In this document: in pieces, positions 12,075 through 22,806 of the stretch
How the letters are laid out: every line of letters starts with the position of its first letter
Position numbering within the stretch: the stretch's first letter is position 1
NCBI GenBank assembly: GCA_026413225.1
Contig: CM048552.1
Coordinates: 210,813,553-210,877,552, forward strand
Direction of reading: 5' to 3'
Origin: Otis tarda
Taxonomy: Eukaryota > Chordata > Aves > Otidiformes > Otididae
DNA: 64,000 bases
Notes under the pieces: model-generated
Database searches by the model: none
What the model was told of the DNA's origin: nothing
The model's input: the letters and a program-made list of their open reading frames with translations, nothing else
Made by a program: the position numbers and the translations under genes

Positions 12075-14994
12075 CACAAACTGTTCCTTCTTAATTTACA
12101 TTTTTACTTGGGAGTGTTAACAGCATTGTAGAGAATAACAAAGGCAGTCGCTCCACAGGCAGATTAAGAGACTAAGGAGCTGGCTCCTGATGGGTACTGG
12201 GACAAACTGGGTGAGGAGTGAAGGAATTTGAGAATAAGGAGTAGCATTTGCAGTAAGTGCTGGAGTGAAACTCATCAATTTTCCACCCGCTGCAATGATG
12301 AAGTAATCTGTAGATGTTATGAACAGCTTTAAAAAAAAAGGAAAAATATCAGCTTAATCACTTGTGAGACGGTTTTTCCCCATGTCCTGAGAGCATTATG
12401 GAAAACATACCCAGAAGCATTTCTGAGAGTGATGAAGAAGCAGTTGATCAAGACTGCTGTCACTGAAACCAGCTTGTGTAGATTATTCCATAGTTGTTGC
12501 AATCACATTCTTATTAATATTAATAGAAATATGGATTGGGTTTTATAATGCATATTTAAATAAAAAATTGATGGCAAGGATACACCAAACGTATCTAGCA
12601 ACATTAGAAAAGAGCTAAATTAAGCCTGTGGTTTGCACGTGGTCACATTTTACTCCATGCAAAATGAGAATACTGCCCAGCCAAGTGCTGTTGAATTTGG
12701 TCCAAGAGGAGTATATGGTCAGATCCAGGAAAACATACTCTGGTTGTTGCTGCACTGAAAGCCTCCTTTAGGATATATTGCAGTTCAGCAGTTATTGTAA
12801 AACATTTTGCATCCAGAGATTTGCAATTCAAACATCAACAACTAACATAAAAAATAAGCTATATAAGCTGTTCTTTCTTTCCCTGAATCCATCAGCAAAC
12901 TCTATGCAACGAATTTGTGTCATTATAAATTTTAGCAAGTAACTATTTATTTTAAGGTCTTAAGGAAAGCTGATTTGGTGGGGTTTTCTTTTTTCAGTAG
13001 CTGGTGTAGCCTTATCTGTCACACAGTGCAATTAATTCCTTGATATAACTGTAAAATATTGCATTGAATAACAGACATCTAAGTAAAATGGACCTTAAGC
13101 TGTTTCCATTGAAATCAGGTTAAGTTCATATTTAAGATCAAGCTGTATGGACGCTTTGAGCTTCTGAAGCTGGTATTTGCATGTTCAAGATAAGTACATA
13201 TGATGAAATAAATTTTCAAATGCAAAATATTTCATATTCTAGGACTGTTTACTGTTAGATAAAACTTGCTGAAAATGTAAAACCCCCAAAAGTGTACTTT
13301 TACCTTGGCCAGATCTCTCAGTATTCTGGGAGAAATATCTCCCAGATATATCTTTGAAATATCTTTGGGGTTTTTAATGTAGATGATGAAGCTTATCTGG
13401 ATGTTGAGATGTTCTTTGCACAATTTGCATCTTGTAAACTTATCACCTTCACTAAAAGCAAGTACATCTGTGACTTCCTGTGTGTTTGCAGCCATACGGC
13501 CCTGGTGCTGGCTTGTTAGCTTTATTTCTGTTTGCAAAAGGTTGTATTTTCCTTGCCTTTTTATGTCACTTTAGGTAGGAGGAAATAGGTGGGAAACATT
13601 TGTGCAATTTGCAAGCCCTTCTTGGTGTGCCTGAGATTTTGCATTTACTTGGCTTTCTCTTTTGAAAATCTTATAGTAATCCTTTGCAGTAAAATTTCTG
13701 TGAAGTTTAGATTTGGAATGCTATGCACAGTTTAAAATACCCCCCAAAAAATCCCATGATGTGTTTAAAACAGAAACTTATTTGTAGAATAAAGGCTCAA
13801 AACCTGATTTCTTCTCTGACTATCGACTTAAATTTCAGCTAAGGTCTCTTATACACTCTGGCTTCATAAAGTTGATTACAAACAGATTACCACAATGAAA
13901 AGTTATGCTACATTTTCAGATTTCAAACACAAGATGGCACCATTACTAATGCTTTTCCCATATTATTTCCTACTTCATACAGGACAACTTTTGACACTCT
14001 GAAATTCCAATAGCGATGTAGCTTCCTTGCAAAGGTTGCATGCATGTTTAATATAGAGGAACCTGGTGTGTGCCTAGCAGCCTCTGTAGTATCTCTTTAT
14101 TTTAGTAAAGTGCCACATACAGCACAAGTGCTGCTGTTCCTGCCAAGCCAAGTCCTTAAAAGCTCAGGTGGGTCAGGAGTGAATTAGTGCCTGTGGGTGT
14201 GGATTTACTCAAGGAGAGGCTGCAGAGGGTCTAATTACTCCTATATGTCTAGTGCTGCACATACTCAGGGTCACGCACTGCAAGAACGCTTGCTCCTGCT
14301 TTTTCTGGCACCCATTAGATAGATGTGTGTACAACCCTGTACAAATTTATTTTAGCCTCTCTGCTCGTATGCATACACATATATTGTGCTCCGTCTCCTT
14401 TGAGGAAAATGCTGGGTTTGTTTGGCTTTTGGACACATAGTGTTGGGCAAATTTAATTTTAAAAAAAAAAAGGAAAAAAAAGTCAAAATAAACATCCCAA
14501 ACAAAAGCCAATTTACTTTTCTCTAATGTCTTCCTTAGACCTTGAGGATCTCACATATTTTTTTCTTAACTCAGAACTGAGAAATGCTTTTGTTATTTTG
14601 AGTATTTTACATGTTTGTCAAAGGTAAATAAAAGGCTTGTGGAAGATGTTATGAGTTTCCTAGTGCAGTAGCCTGGCTGAGGTGAGACTACTGCAGCTCT
14701 GTTCCCAGGTCCAGCTAGGAGTGAGGCTGAACATGTATTCCATACAGGCACATACACGCATAGATATACACGTATTCAATACATGTAAACACAGCACTCA
14801 CACAAACACAATGAGCACAAAAAGACTCATCCTGTGTCCCATCATGATGAAGATCTGCTAGTGGGATATGCGTTTTAATATATATATATAAAAAACTTTT
14901 TGTCCCCTTATCTCTGTTTTCCCACACTTGTTTATCTTGATCTCTTCCTGTCCCCACCTTTAGTTTCTACATTAGACATCCTATAAGAAATCTT
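12075..14994. other. Unique intergenic sequence
   Basis: No gene or transposon recognised. An A-rich run lies at about 14459-14480 and a short TA run at about 14877-14891. Opposing open frames at 13232-13574 (101 and 63 codons) have no recognised domain and are probably chance. Confidence 0.55.
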
Positions 14995-15221
14995 GTGCAA
15001 CCCCCAGATCTTGTTCCCCTTCATCCCACAACTCCCATAGGCAGCACCTCCCCTCAGTCCCTAAGGTGCTCTCCCACTGGTGTCACCCCCAGCCCATGGA
15101 GCTCAGGTTCCCCTGAGACAGCCCCAGGAGGGACCAGGTCAGGAACTCGTGTCTCTGATGGGGTTATTGTGAACCACCCTGTACCCGTCACCATTCTCTG
15201 CTCCTCAGGTTGCAACCTCCT
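14995..15221 (+). other. GC-rich segment fused to CR1 tail, origin unknown
   Basis: This roughly 225-bp block is clearly richer in G and C than the AT-rich DNA around it and abuts the CR1 fragment. A plus-strand frame (14995-15306, 103 codons, Pro/Ser/Thr-rich) runs through it and continues in frame into the CR1 C-terminal peptide. The fused frame is most likely accidental. The block could be part of a diverged LTR or of an unusual CR1 5' region; I could not match it to the other repeats in the window. Confidence 0.4.
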
Positions 15222-15398
15222 CAGGTTGCCCAGAAAGGTGGTGGAAGCCCCATCCCTGGAAACGTTCAAGGCCAGGCTGGATGAGGCTCTGAGCAACCTG
15301 ATCTAGTCAGGGATGTCCCTGCTCCTTGCAGGGGGGTTGGACTAGATGACCTTTGAAGGTCCCTTCCAACCCTAACCATTCTATGATTCTATGATTCT
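15222..15398 (+). mobile_element. CR1 LINE 3' end, plus strand
   Basis: The fragment starts at the codons for the CR1 peptide LPRKVVEAPSLETFKARLDE, stops at ATCTAG, and continues through the short 3' UTR (GTTGGACTAGATGACCTTTG, then GGTCCCTTCCAACCC). It ends in two ATTCTATG octamers plus ATTCT, the diagnostic CR1 3' terminus. It is severely 5' truncated, as most CR1 copies are. A 13-bp direct repeat (CTCCTCAGGTTGC at 15201 and 15217) spans the 5' junction. Confidence 0.93.
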
Positions 15399-15863
15399 CT
15401 CTGTGCTCCTTTGTGTTGATGGAAAGAATCTTTTTGTTACATAACTTGACAGAAAAATTTAGCCCAAATGTATAAAATTATAAAAATATCCATAAAATCA
15501 AATCTCATACTTGTAGATTATTTCTCCTCATAACTGTGGGGGTATTGATACCAGTTTGCAATGTGGATTAAACAGATGTTTGAAAAGGCATGACTGCCAG
15601 ATAAATATTTTACCTTTAAAAACAGCTTTCACTTTATCTATATGAAGCCTTGTGTACTTAAATTCTAACTTAGACAAATCTCTTACATACACACTAAAAT
15701 TAAATGCAGATTTGAAAGCTTGGCTAATTTGAAGCCTTTGGATTTGAGTGTACCCTGCACAGTAGAGTGTAAATGCATCAAAAATTCAAGGATAACAAGA
15801 AAAGTGTAAGCTAAACTAAATGACAACACTGGATTAAAAACAAACAGATAAAAATGACTCATG
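15399..15863. other. AT-rich intergenic sequence
   Basis: Nothing recognised. Confidence 0.5.
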
Positions 15864-15942
15864 AAAAAAAAAGGGAAATAAGGAAATAAAATAGAAAATA
15901 AAAAAGAAAAGAAAAAAAAAGAAAAGAAAAGAAAAAAGAAAA
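15864..15942. repeat. Purine-rich A/GA low-complexity tract
   Basis: Irregular GAAAA and AAATA units, almost pure purine on the plus strand. A minus-strand frame over it (15683-15964) is Phe/Leu-rich only because of this composition. Confidence 0.9.
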
Positions 15943-16121
15943 TTGGAAGGTGACTTCTCTTCATTAGAGAAGTTCAATTCTGGAGTAGCTCTGTAATAGC
16001 AATAGTTTGGAAAATTGATCTTAAAATGCTCAACTTGACCAGAAAGTAAAGAAATAGCATGAGAACTAACAAAAATTCCACCGGGCCAATAAATTGTTTT
16101 TTTTTCATCTCTTTTGAACAG

Positions 16122-16188
16122 TCAGATTGTGGAAGATGCTGCATTAATCATGGTCCTTTTTGTCATGAAAGATACAGAGCTGGAAACG
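16122..16188 (+). other. Candidate small exon (weak)
   Basis: A polypyrimidine tract and acceptor (TTTTTTTTTCATCTC...GAACAG, ending at 16121) precede a 67-base block closed by a plausible donor (ACG|GTAACT, donor from 16189). Two of the three frames are open. One reads QIVEDAALIMVLFVMKDTEL and stays open past the donor to a TGA at about 16279. The other is cysteine-rich. I recognise neither peptide. Chance pairing of splice-like signals is common in AT-rich DNA, so this is weak support. Confidence 0.2.
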
Positions 16189-17102
16189 GTAACTCTGAAC
16201 GGTGTCTCACATGCAAACCTAAATCCTGTGCTTGTCTATGAATGGTACTGCAAACAGAAGGGTTTTTGTGTTATTTGAGTTTGTCTAATGGCTACTAAGC
16301 AGTGCCTTCCTTGTGCAGTGGAATTTCAGAGGCAGTGACTAGAGCTAGGCGAATAATAAATATTCCATTCAGCAAATTTCTCTACCATTTGCAGGTTTTC
16401 CCAGTGCACATTGCAGTACCCAGTAAGCCTTATTATTCTGCAAATAGCTGCTTTGAAAAAGTCCTGGTCTTTAGATTGCATTTTATTTCCTTGCAAATGC
16501 TGGTTGCTTGAAATTCACACTGTTGTATTTAGGCACATGGCATGTGAAGTGTTTTTGTTCCCTAGAGAATCACTGAAAGTCTTAAAAATCACATTTCTGG
16601 TGTTGAAAGAGTTATGATTATTCAGATGAAATTTAGTAATTTAGAGTAAAACTCAAACCATACAGATTGTTGCAACAAGGCCAGTTATACTGGCTCTATC
16701 ATAGGTAGGCCATCAGTATTTTTTGGAAAATCTTTCACTTTAGCTATTCCATTCTAAGAGAGACAGCAATTTATATTTATATGCAGTACTATATATCCCT
16801 TGAATCATGCTAATGGCAAAGAACATAGGCTAAAAGGTTACTGGATTGTCATACCTGCTAGCTACGACTTTATATTTTTGCTGTCTACAATTTATACATA
16901 CACACATTTGTATGGCTATAACAGAGACTGTTCTTTATTCGCCTTTGTCATACTGAAACGTGTGAAATTTAGAAGCCATGTGATTCATTTTCTAGTTTGA
17001 TCTTTAAAGATCCATTTGTATATATATTAAACTCCACAGAATGAACAGATGTTCCAGAACAGAAAGAACTGCTGCAGTCATCTGCTGCCAGGACTCAGAA
17101 AA

Positions 17103-17140
17103 AAAATATCCTCTGTCCCTTAAAATATCCTCTGTCATCC
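17103..17140. repeat. 19-bp tandem duplication
   Basis: AAAATATCCTCTGTC is repeated at 17103 and 17122 with a 19-base period. The two units diverge in their last few bases. Confidence 0.85.
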
Positions 17141-17966
17141 TCTAGATTTCCTAATGATGTCTGTATGATTCATAAAGTATTGCTGTCCTGCTGAAAATCT
17201 CCTTACTCTCAAAACATACTTCCTGACTTACCAGATATCCATCTCAGAGGATGGATACTGGATGGCTTAATTACCGGTAGTTATTTTGCAACGTAACTAA
17301 CAGCATATGGACCTCCTGACTGCTGAATAACAATGACTACTTGAAAAGCTTAACACCTCAGCCACCTGGACCCCAAAAGATTTGGTGTTAATAGGATTGA
17401 TACTATGGTAGCAATGTGATGGTTGTGGGAAAGCAATGGTTAAGGAAAGAATATGATCAATAGGGCATCCAGCTCACAACAGCTAATGCAGTTTTAGAAG
17501 GGAACTATTACCTCAACCTTGGAGATCTTTGAGCATTTACAGGAGATACAAAAAGGGAATGGCCTTTTTGATGGTTGTTGCTGTTAGAACAGCAGTAAAT
17601 CTCACAATGTTGCTGCTCCTCAAGTATAACTACTTCTTTCTTCATAAGTCTTAGAAAAAAGCTGATGAACTTTCACCAAAATTTCTGGCTTTTACTTGTG
17701 CAAATGAGTGTGACAAAAAGTATTGCATGTTCCCATCCTCCCATCATCTGTAATTCTTCTTGGCCAGAGTCCCTGAGGTGATGACATCCCCCAGCTACCA
17801 TCAGCTGAGACATTGATGCTAAGGCTACCAAACAGAGGGGTGGTAGAAAACAAGACCATTTCTAGAAGGACTGTAGAGTTTCTGAATACCCTTGTGCACT
17901 GATGCAAGCAAAGCCACAGTTACCAGCTTTCATGGTAACCTACAGGTTGTTCTCTTTTTTTTTTGG

Positions 17967-18518
17967 TATCCTGGTTTCAACAGGGATGGAGTTAATTTTC
18001 CTCTCAGTACCCGACTTGTTTTGGATTTCATATGTGAAGAATGTTGATAAACACACTGATGTTATGAGTTGTTTCTAATGATTCCAAAAACACTGTCTGG
18101 CTTTCCAGGTCTCACTGATGTACAGGTGCTGGGAGGGGTATAGCCAGAGTAATTGACCCAAACTGGCCAAAGAGAGTATTCCATGCCATAAACGTCATGC
18201 TCAATATATATATGGGGGTGCGCCGGGAGAACATCTCTCTCTCCTTCTCACTGCTTGCTAATTCGTTTTGTGATTGCTGCTCAGGATAGGCTGGATTGGT
18301 TGTTGGGATGTCGGGCAGTGAGAAATTGTACATCATTCATTTTGTATATTTTAGTATCCTTATATTTTGTTATTATTGTAATTTTCCTTTGCTATTCTGG
18401 TAAATTGTCTTCATCTCAACCCATTAGTTTTCCTGACTTCCCAATTCTCTCCCCCATCCCACTGGTGAGGGGGAGTGAGAACAAGCAACTGTGTGGTGAC
18501 TAGGGCTAAACCAAAACA
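17967..18518 (+). mobile_element. Solo LTR, avian ERV (ERVL-like), plus strand
   Basis: This is a 552-bp LTR from an avian family that I recall as beginning TGTCCTGGTTTCAGC and ending TTAAACCACGACA; here the ends are TATCCTGGTTTCAAC and CTAAACCAAAACA. A TATA box (ATATATATAT, about 18204-18213) follows CATGCTCA, as in the copy at 52.0 kb. The core GACCCAAACTGGCCAAA is shared between the two copies. Flanks TTTGG (17962-17966) and CTTGG (18519-18523) match at 4 of 5 bases, a probable 5-bp target duplication, the length usual for ERVL. No internal viral genes are present, so it arose by LTR-LTR recombination. Confidence 0.85.
18204..18213 (+). promoter_or_regulatory. LTR TATA box
   Basis: ATATATATAT lies midway in the 18-kb LTR, at the position matching TATATAAG on the minus strand of the 52-kb copy. 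It would mark the former U3/R boundary about 25-30 bases downstream. Confidence 0.6.
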
Positions 18519-20082
18519 CTTGGCCTTTGGCAATACTTCTCAACAGTAATGTTGAATAAGAAGAGCTCAGTTTGCTCAGTAGAAATGAACAGAATTAAGA
18601 TGGTGCTTGGGCAGATTATTCAGGTTAACTGTCATGATGGTCAGAGCCTTGAGGCACGTTCAGCTCCCTGAAGACAACAATTAAACTAATTTAAGGAAAA
18701 ATTCTCCAAGAATTCTAAAGCTCAGCAAAGGCAGCAATATCTAGCTTTTTACATTTATGGGAAGGAGCTAAAGTATCATGATCCAATATCCTTCTCAGTC
18801 TGAGAAGATTCATATCTGCCTATAGAGTGCCTATCCAAACCTGCAAGTGGTGATAACATTCTCTATAGCCCTTACGGATCTGGCCACAATCAGAATGGAA
18901 TGTAAGACTCATGAGATCAGGAGAAGTGAGGGAACCTGGAATATGATTTAGAAGTCATTCCTTTGGAAAAGAAGAGTCGTGACCCCAGTGGCTTCTTCCA
19001 ATGCTATTTTACCTGATGACTCTTTCAAGTAAAGACATAAGTAGTCACTGGATCAGGGAAGAGAAACACAAAGATTTTCTTGGATCTTTTCCACATTTGT
19101 TAGGTTCTTCATCAGGCCAGTGATGCAGCTTTAGTGTTGGTCCCATTCTTTAAAGTCCACTTTCATTCTCTAGAGATGTGTAGAATAAACCCCAGTTCTT
19201 CCAAATACATCCCACCATATAAAAGTGTCAAACAGGCAAAATATTTTCTACAATGTTTCCGTTCAACAATTTTGCAGTTTCAGCTGTAGAATCACATGTT
19301 TACTACCTTGTGGCTTCCTGCCTCTCAAAAAAAGGCATAGCTTCTCTTGAAGCCTCCAGGGAATCCTGCAGACATGCTTGTTCTTCCAGAAGACTTACCT
19401 TGAGCTCTCTGTAGAGGAGAAAGATGCTGATCTCTATGCTGTAAATTAATAAATCATTAGAGATACGATGCCATATTGGGAACAAGTACTAAGCCATACG
19501 ATGCCATATTGGGAACAAGTACTTAGTCAAATTGGCTAATGAATTAGGCATTACTTCTCATGAAGTGTCTAATATATCCTAATCACAGTTACATCTTGGG
19601 CAAATCCATGCTGTTATGTTTTGACTTAATGTTTTTTCTTATTCCCATAAAAACGAGTAACAGTGCTGTAGCTGTATTGTGGACACTTTTCCCAATAATG
19701 ATCTAGTGGCAAATTCACTGTCACTGAAAGTTAATAAAAAATAAACTAATTGTATTTACTTTGTTTAACTGCCCCACTCTTTTTCTTTCAAAGATAGTTG
19801 ATGGATATCAGAATATCCTAACCTTTGAGTGTAAAGGAAGTGAGACATATTTGAAATTGATAAGAGTTAAGCTTCTCAAAAATCCTCTCACTATATAGTA
19901 TTCTGTTTAGAAATTTTATTTATGAAAGATGACATTACTCTGCTAGTATTCAGCAGGAACCCCCAAATACTACATATACAGCATAAGTGCAGTGTATGGG
20001 GAGTATTTTTACTAGCACTGTTCTATCAAAATGAACATTTCCAGGAACTTATGCTTCTGGTTGCTTTAAAGCTTTATTTCGT
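18519..20082. other. Unique intergenic sequence
   Basis: No gene or transposon recognised. It contains the 33-bp tandem duplication at 19463-19528. Confidence 0.55.
19463..19528. repeat. 33-bp tandem duplication
   Basis: Two head-to-tail copies (19463-19495 and 19496-19528), each starting ATACGATGCCATATTGGGAA, match at 31 of 33 positions. Both differences lie in the last five bases (AAGCC against TAGTC). The near identity suggests a recent local duplication. Confidence 0.95.
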
Positions 20083-21290
20083 AGAATCATAGAATCATAG
20101 AATGGTTAGAATTGGAAGGGACCTTCAAAGGACATCTAGTCCAATCCCCCTGCAAGGAGCAGGGACATCCCCAACTAGATCGGGTTGCTCAGAGCCTCAT
20201 CCAACCAACCCTGAACGTTTCCAGGGATGGGGCATCCACCACCTCTCTGGGCAACCTGTGCCAGTGTTCCACCACCCTCGTTGTAAAAAATTTTTTCCTA
20301 ACGTCTAACCTAAATCTACCTCCCTCTATTTTAAAACCGTTACCCCTCGTCCTATCACAACAGGCCTTACTGAACAGCCTCTCCCCATCTTTCCTGTAGG
20401 CCCCCTTTAGGTACTGGAAGACCGCTATAAGGTCTCCCTGAAGCCTCCTCTTCTCCAGACTGAACAGCCCCAACTCTCTCAGCCTGTCCTCATAGGAAAG
20501 GTGCTCCAGCCTTCTGATCATCTTGGTGGCCTTTCTCTGGGCCCTCTCCAACTGGTCCATGTCCTTATGTTGGGGGCTCCAGAACTGGACACAGTACTCC
20601 AGGTGGGGTCTCACCAGGGCAGAGTAGAGGGGGAGAATTACCTCCTTCGACCTGCTGGCCACGCTCCTCTTGATGCAGCCCAGGATGAGGTTGGCCTTCT
20701 GGGCCGCAAGGGCACATTGCTGGCTCATCTTGAGCTTCTCGTCCACCAGCACTCCCAAGTCCTTCTCCTCAGGGCTACTCTCAATCCATTCTCCGCCCAG
20801 CCTGTATTTGTGCCTGGGATTGCCACGACCCAGGTGCAGGACCTTGCACTTGGCCTGGTTGAACTTCATGAGGTTGGCATGGGCCCACCTCTCCAGCTTG
20901 TCAAGGTCCCTCTGGATGGCATCCCTCCCTTCCAGCGAGTCGACAGCACCACACAGCTTGGTGTCATTGGCGAACTTGCTGAGGGTGCACTCTATCCCAC
21001 TGTCCATGTCACCGACAAAGATGTTGAACAGGGCTGGGCCCAACATGGACCCCTGAGGGACGCCACTTGTGACCAGTCTCCACTTGGACATCAAGCCGTT
21101 GACCACCACTCTCTGAGTGCGGCCATCCAGCCAACTCCTTATCCACCGAGTGGTCCGTCCATCAAACCCATGTCTCTCTAGTTTAGAGAGAAGGATGTCG
21201 TGCGGGACAGTGTCAAAAGCTTTGCACAAGTCTGGGTAGATTATATTTGTTGCTTGTCCCTTGTCCACCAAAGGATCTTCAGGAGACTGC
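20083..21290 (-). mobile_element. CR1 LINE, 5'-truncated, ~1.2 kb, minus strand
   Basis: This is the longest CR1 in the window. Its 3' end is at the left: two tandem AGAATCAT octamers, then AGAATGGTTAGAATTGGAAG. Moving right, it reads backwards through the 3' UTR and into the reverse-transcriptase domain. The 5' truncation lies near 21290, where CR1-like coding text gives way to unrelated DNA. With the copy at 46.8 kb it shares a diagnostic CCAAC..AACCCTGAACG block, whereas the copies at 15.2, 39.8 and 46.2 kb have CCAGCCTGGCCTTGAACG. These two copies therefore appear to belong to one subfamily. Confidence 0.97.
20189..21290 (-). pseudogene. CR1 reverse transcriptase, C-terminal part (dead copy)
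   Basis: One open frame of up to 379 codons (its first ~13 upstream residues are not CR1) covers the second half of the CR1 reverse transcriptase and the downstream C-terminal region. Recognisable in order: [14 protein letters not shown] (RT motif A region), [14 protein letters not shown] (motif B), the catalytic box, [40 protein letters not shown] and [16 protein letters not shown]. The catalytic box reads FANDTKL instead of FADDTKL, so one catalytic aspartate is missing. Close to the end, a 1-base deletion relative to the 46.8-kb copy turns the usual [10 protein letters not shown] ending into VGWMRL and an early stop. The endonuclease and N-terminal RT parts are absent, so no working protein is possible. 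The long plus-strand frame at 20501-21181 is its antisense shadow. Confidence 0.95.
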
Positions 21291-22486
21291 AGCCTTCTAG
21301 GCCAGAAGCTGAAAGCCCGGTTTGACACTATTTCAAACTGCCCCAGACATCCATATCTGAAATGGAACCCAGAACTGAAATGCTGAACAGCACAGAGGAT
21401 CTGACTTTTTCTTCCTAATCTTGGAAGACATCTGCACTGTAAGCAGTCATTATGCCTTCATGTCTGGTCTCTGCTAGAACTTAAAGCTTGATAAATGTTG
21501 GAGAGTACCTACGCTTCCAGTGTTTCTTTTTAGTGGATGACAAATGACAAAGAGATGTTGCTGCTGAGATACTGATTCTGGAAACACTTATGTACACGCT
21601 TACTTGTAGTTGAGCCTGGAGACCATGTGACAACTGAACCAATACCCATTTAAAGCAACGGTGCCTGTATTAACTGTTAAAGGTCCTAAACTGAAAAAAA
21701 AAAAAAATCAATGCAAGTCACAGCTGGATAATGGAAACCCACATGGGAGAGGGATTACAAGTTTAGAGGGCAATAAGAAAATATTAGGATTTAGAACAGC
21801 TCTTCAGTAAACATACAAACATCAGTTACAAACCAGAATACGAAAATCTACTTATGGTAAATTAATATGTAGTTAATTGTACTTATTGGCAGGGAGAGTG
21901 ATGTCTTGAGATAAACTTAATGTAAGAACTATGAAGCAAAACTAATAGATTCTGGCATCCAACATGCAAATGAGAGTTTCATGTTAAGATGTACCATAAC
22001 CATATGTATTAATTTATTATAAACCTTTGGGGGGTTTCTGTGCTCAAAACTGGGTACAGCTGGCATATTAATTTAGTTTAATTCGAGAAGAGCTATTAAG
22101 CTTTATTAAGCAATGTGGGAAAAAATAGAGTAGCCTGAAAAATTTACAAACATTTTAGAAACATTCATGTTTTCAAGTCTGAATGTTAGCAACTGAAATT
22201 GTTTAGCTTGTAAATATATGTTTAATTATTTAAGAGCAAGTTGGAAACACATACAAAGCATCTTTCCTTTAGGCATAAATCTATTCCTACCACACACTCT
22301 GTATTCATATAGCGCTGGAAAAAGCATCTCAGATGAAAATCACTGATGAGGCTCAAATCCTTGCATTAAACCAACACTGTGAAAGGATCTTTTGGAGGGT
22401 GAAAACAGATTTTAGGACAAGGGCATTCTGTCTATTTTGTCTAGCCCAGTGCTGAGCTCTCCAGTACAAGGGAGGCATGGACATAT
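21291..22486. other. Unique intergenic sequence
   Basis: No gene recognised. It has an A-run at about 21693-21706 and holds the candidate conserved element at 21860-22260. Confidence 0.5.
21860..22260. other. Candidate conserved noncoding element
   Basis: Repeat-free and dense in TAAT/ATTA cores (for example TTAATATGTAGTTAATTG, then ATGTATTAATTTATTATAAA and CATATTAATTTAGTTTAATT), with an ATGCAAAT octamer near 21965. The call rests on style alone and is not backed by alignment. Confidence 0.22.
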
Positions 22487-22806
22487 CAGAGCATGTTCAG
22501 TGAAGTGCCATGAAGATCACTAAGGCACTGGAGCACTAGGCATATAAGGAAAGGCTGAGGGCTGTGACTGATCAGCCTGGAGAAAAGAAAACTCAAGGGG
22601 AATTTTATCAATATGTATAAATATCCAACAGCAGGGATTAAAGAAGGTGGAGCCAGGGAAAACCTCCTAGTTAGCAGGACACCTATAGACAGAGAAGGTC
22701 TGAAAGGCAGCTTGTCAAAAGCCAATGAGTCACCATCTCATGGAGTAGCTGCTCAGTCGTGGGGCAATGGAACGATTTTGGGACATTCTCCATTGGGTGG
22801 GCCATG
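22487..22806 (+). mobile_element. Old CR1 LINE fragment, plus strand
   Basis: Diverged CR1 text: GTTCAGTGAAGTGCCATGAA, GGAAAGGCTGAGGGCTGTGA and CAGCCTGGAGAAAAGAAAAC correspond to the CR1 stretch coding for the [21 protein letters not shown] region. Further diverged sequence with CR1-like GGTGGAGCCAGGGAAAA continues to about 22806. Frames are broken. It is clearly older than the 20.1-kb and 39-47-kb copies, and the 3' octamers are not identifiable. Confidence 0.75.

Larger units (their letters stand above)
15943..17966. other. Unique intergenic sequence with a possible exon
   Basis: No transposon recognised. It contains the candidate exon at 16122-16188 and a 19-bp tandem duplication at 17103-17140. 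It is otherwise AT-rich unique DNA. Confidence 0.5.

Noticed and set aside
17967-18518. Remaining provirus internal genes beside the LTRs
   Set aside because: No gag-, pol- or env-like frame, primer-binding site or polypurine tract adjoins any LTR; all appear solo or partial.
20501-21181. Plus-strand frame of 226 codons
   Set aside because: It is the antisense of the CR1 reverse-transcriptase coding region.
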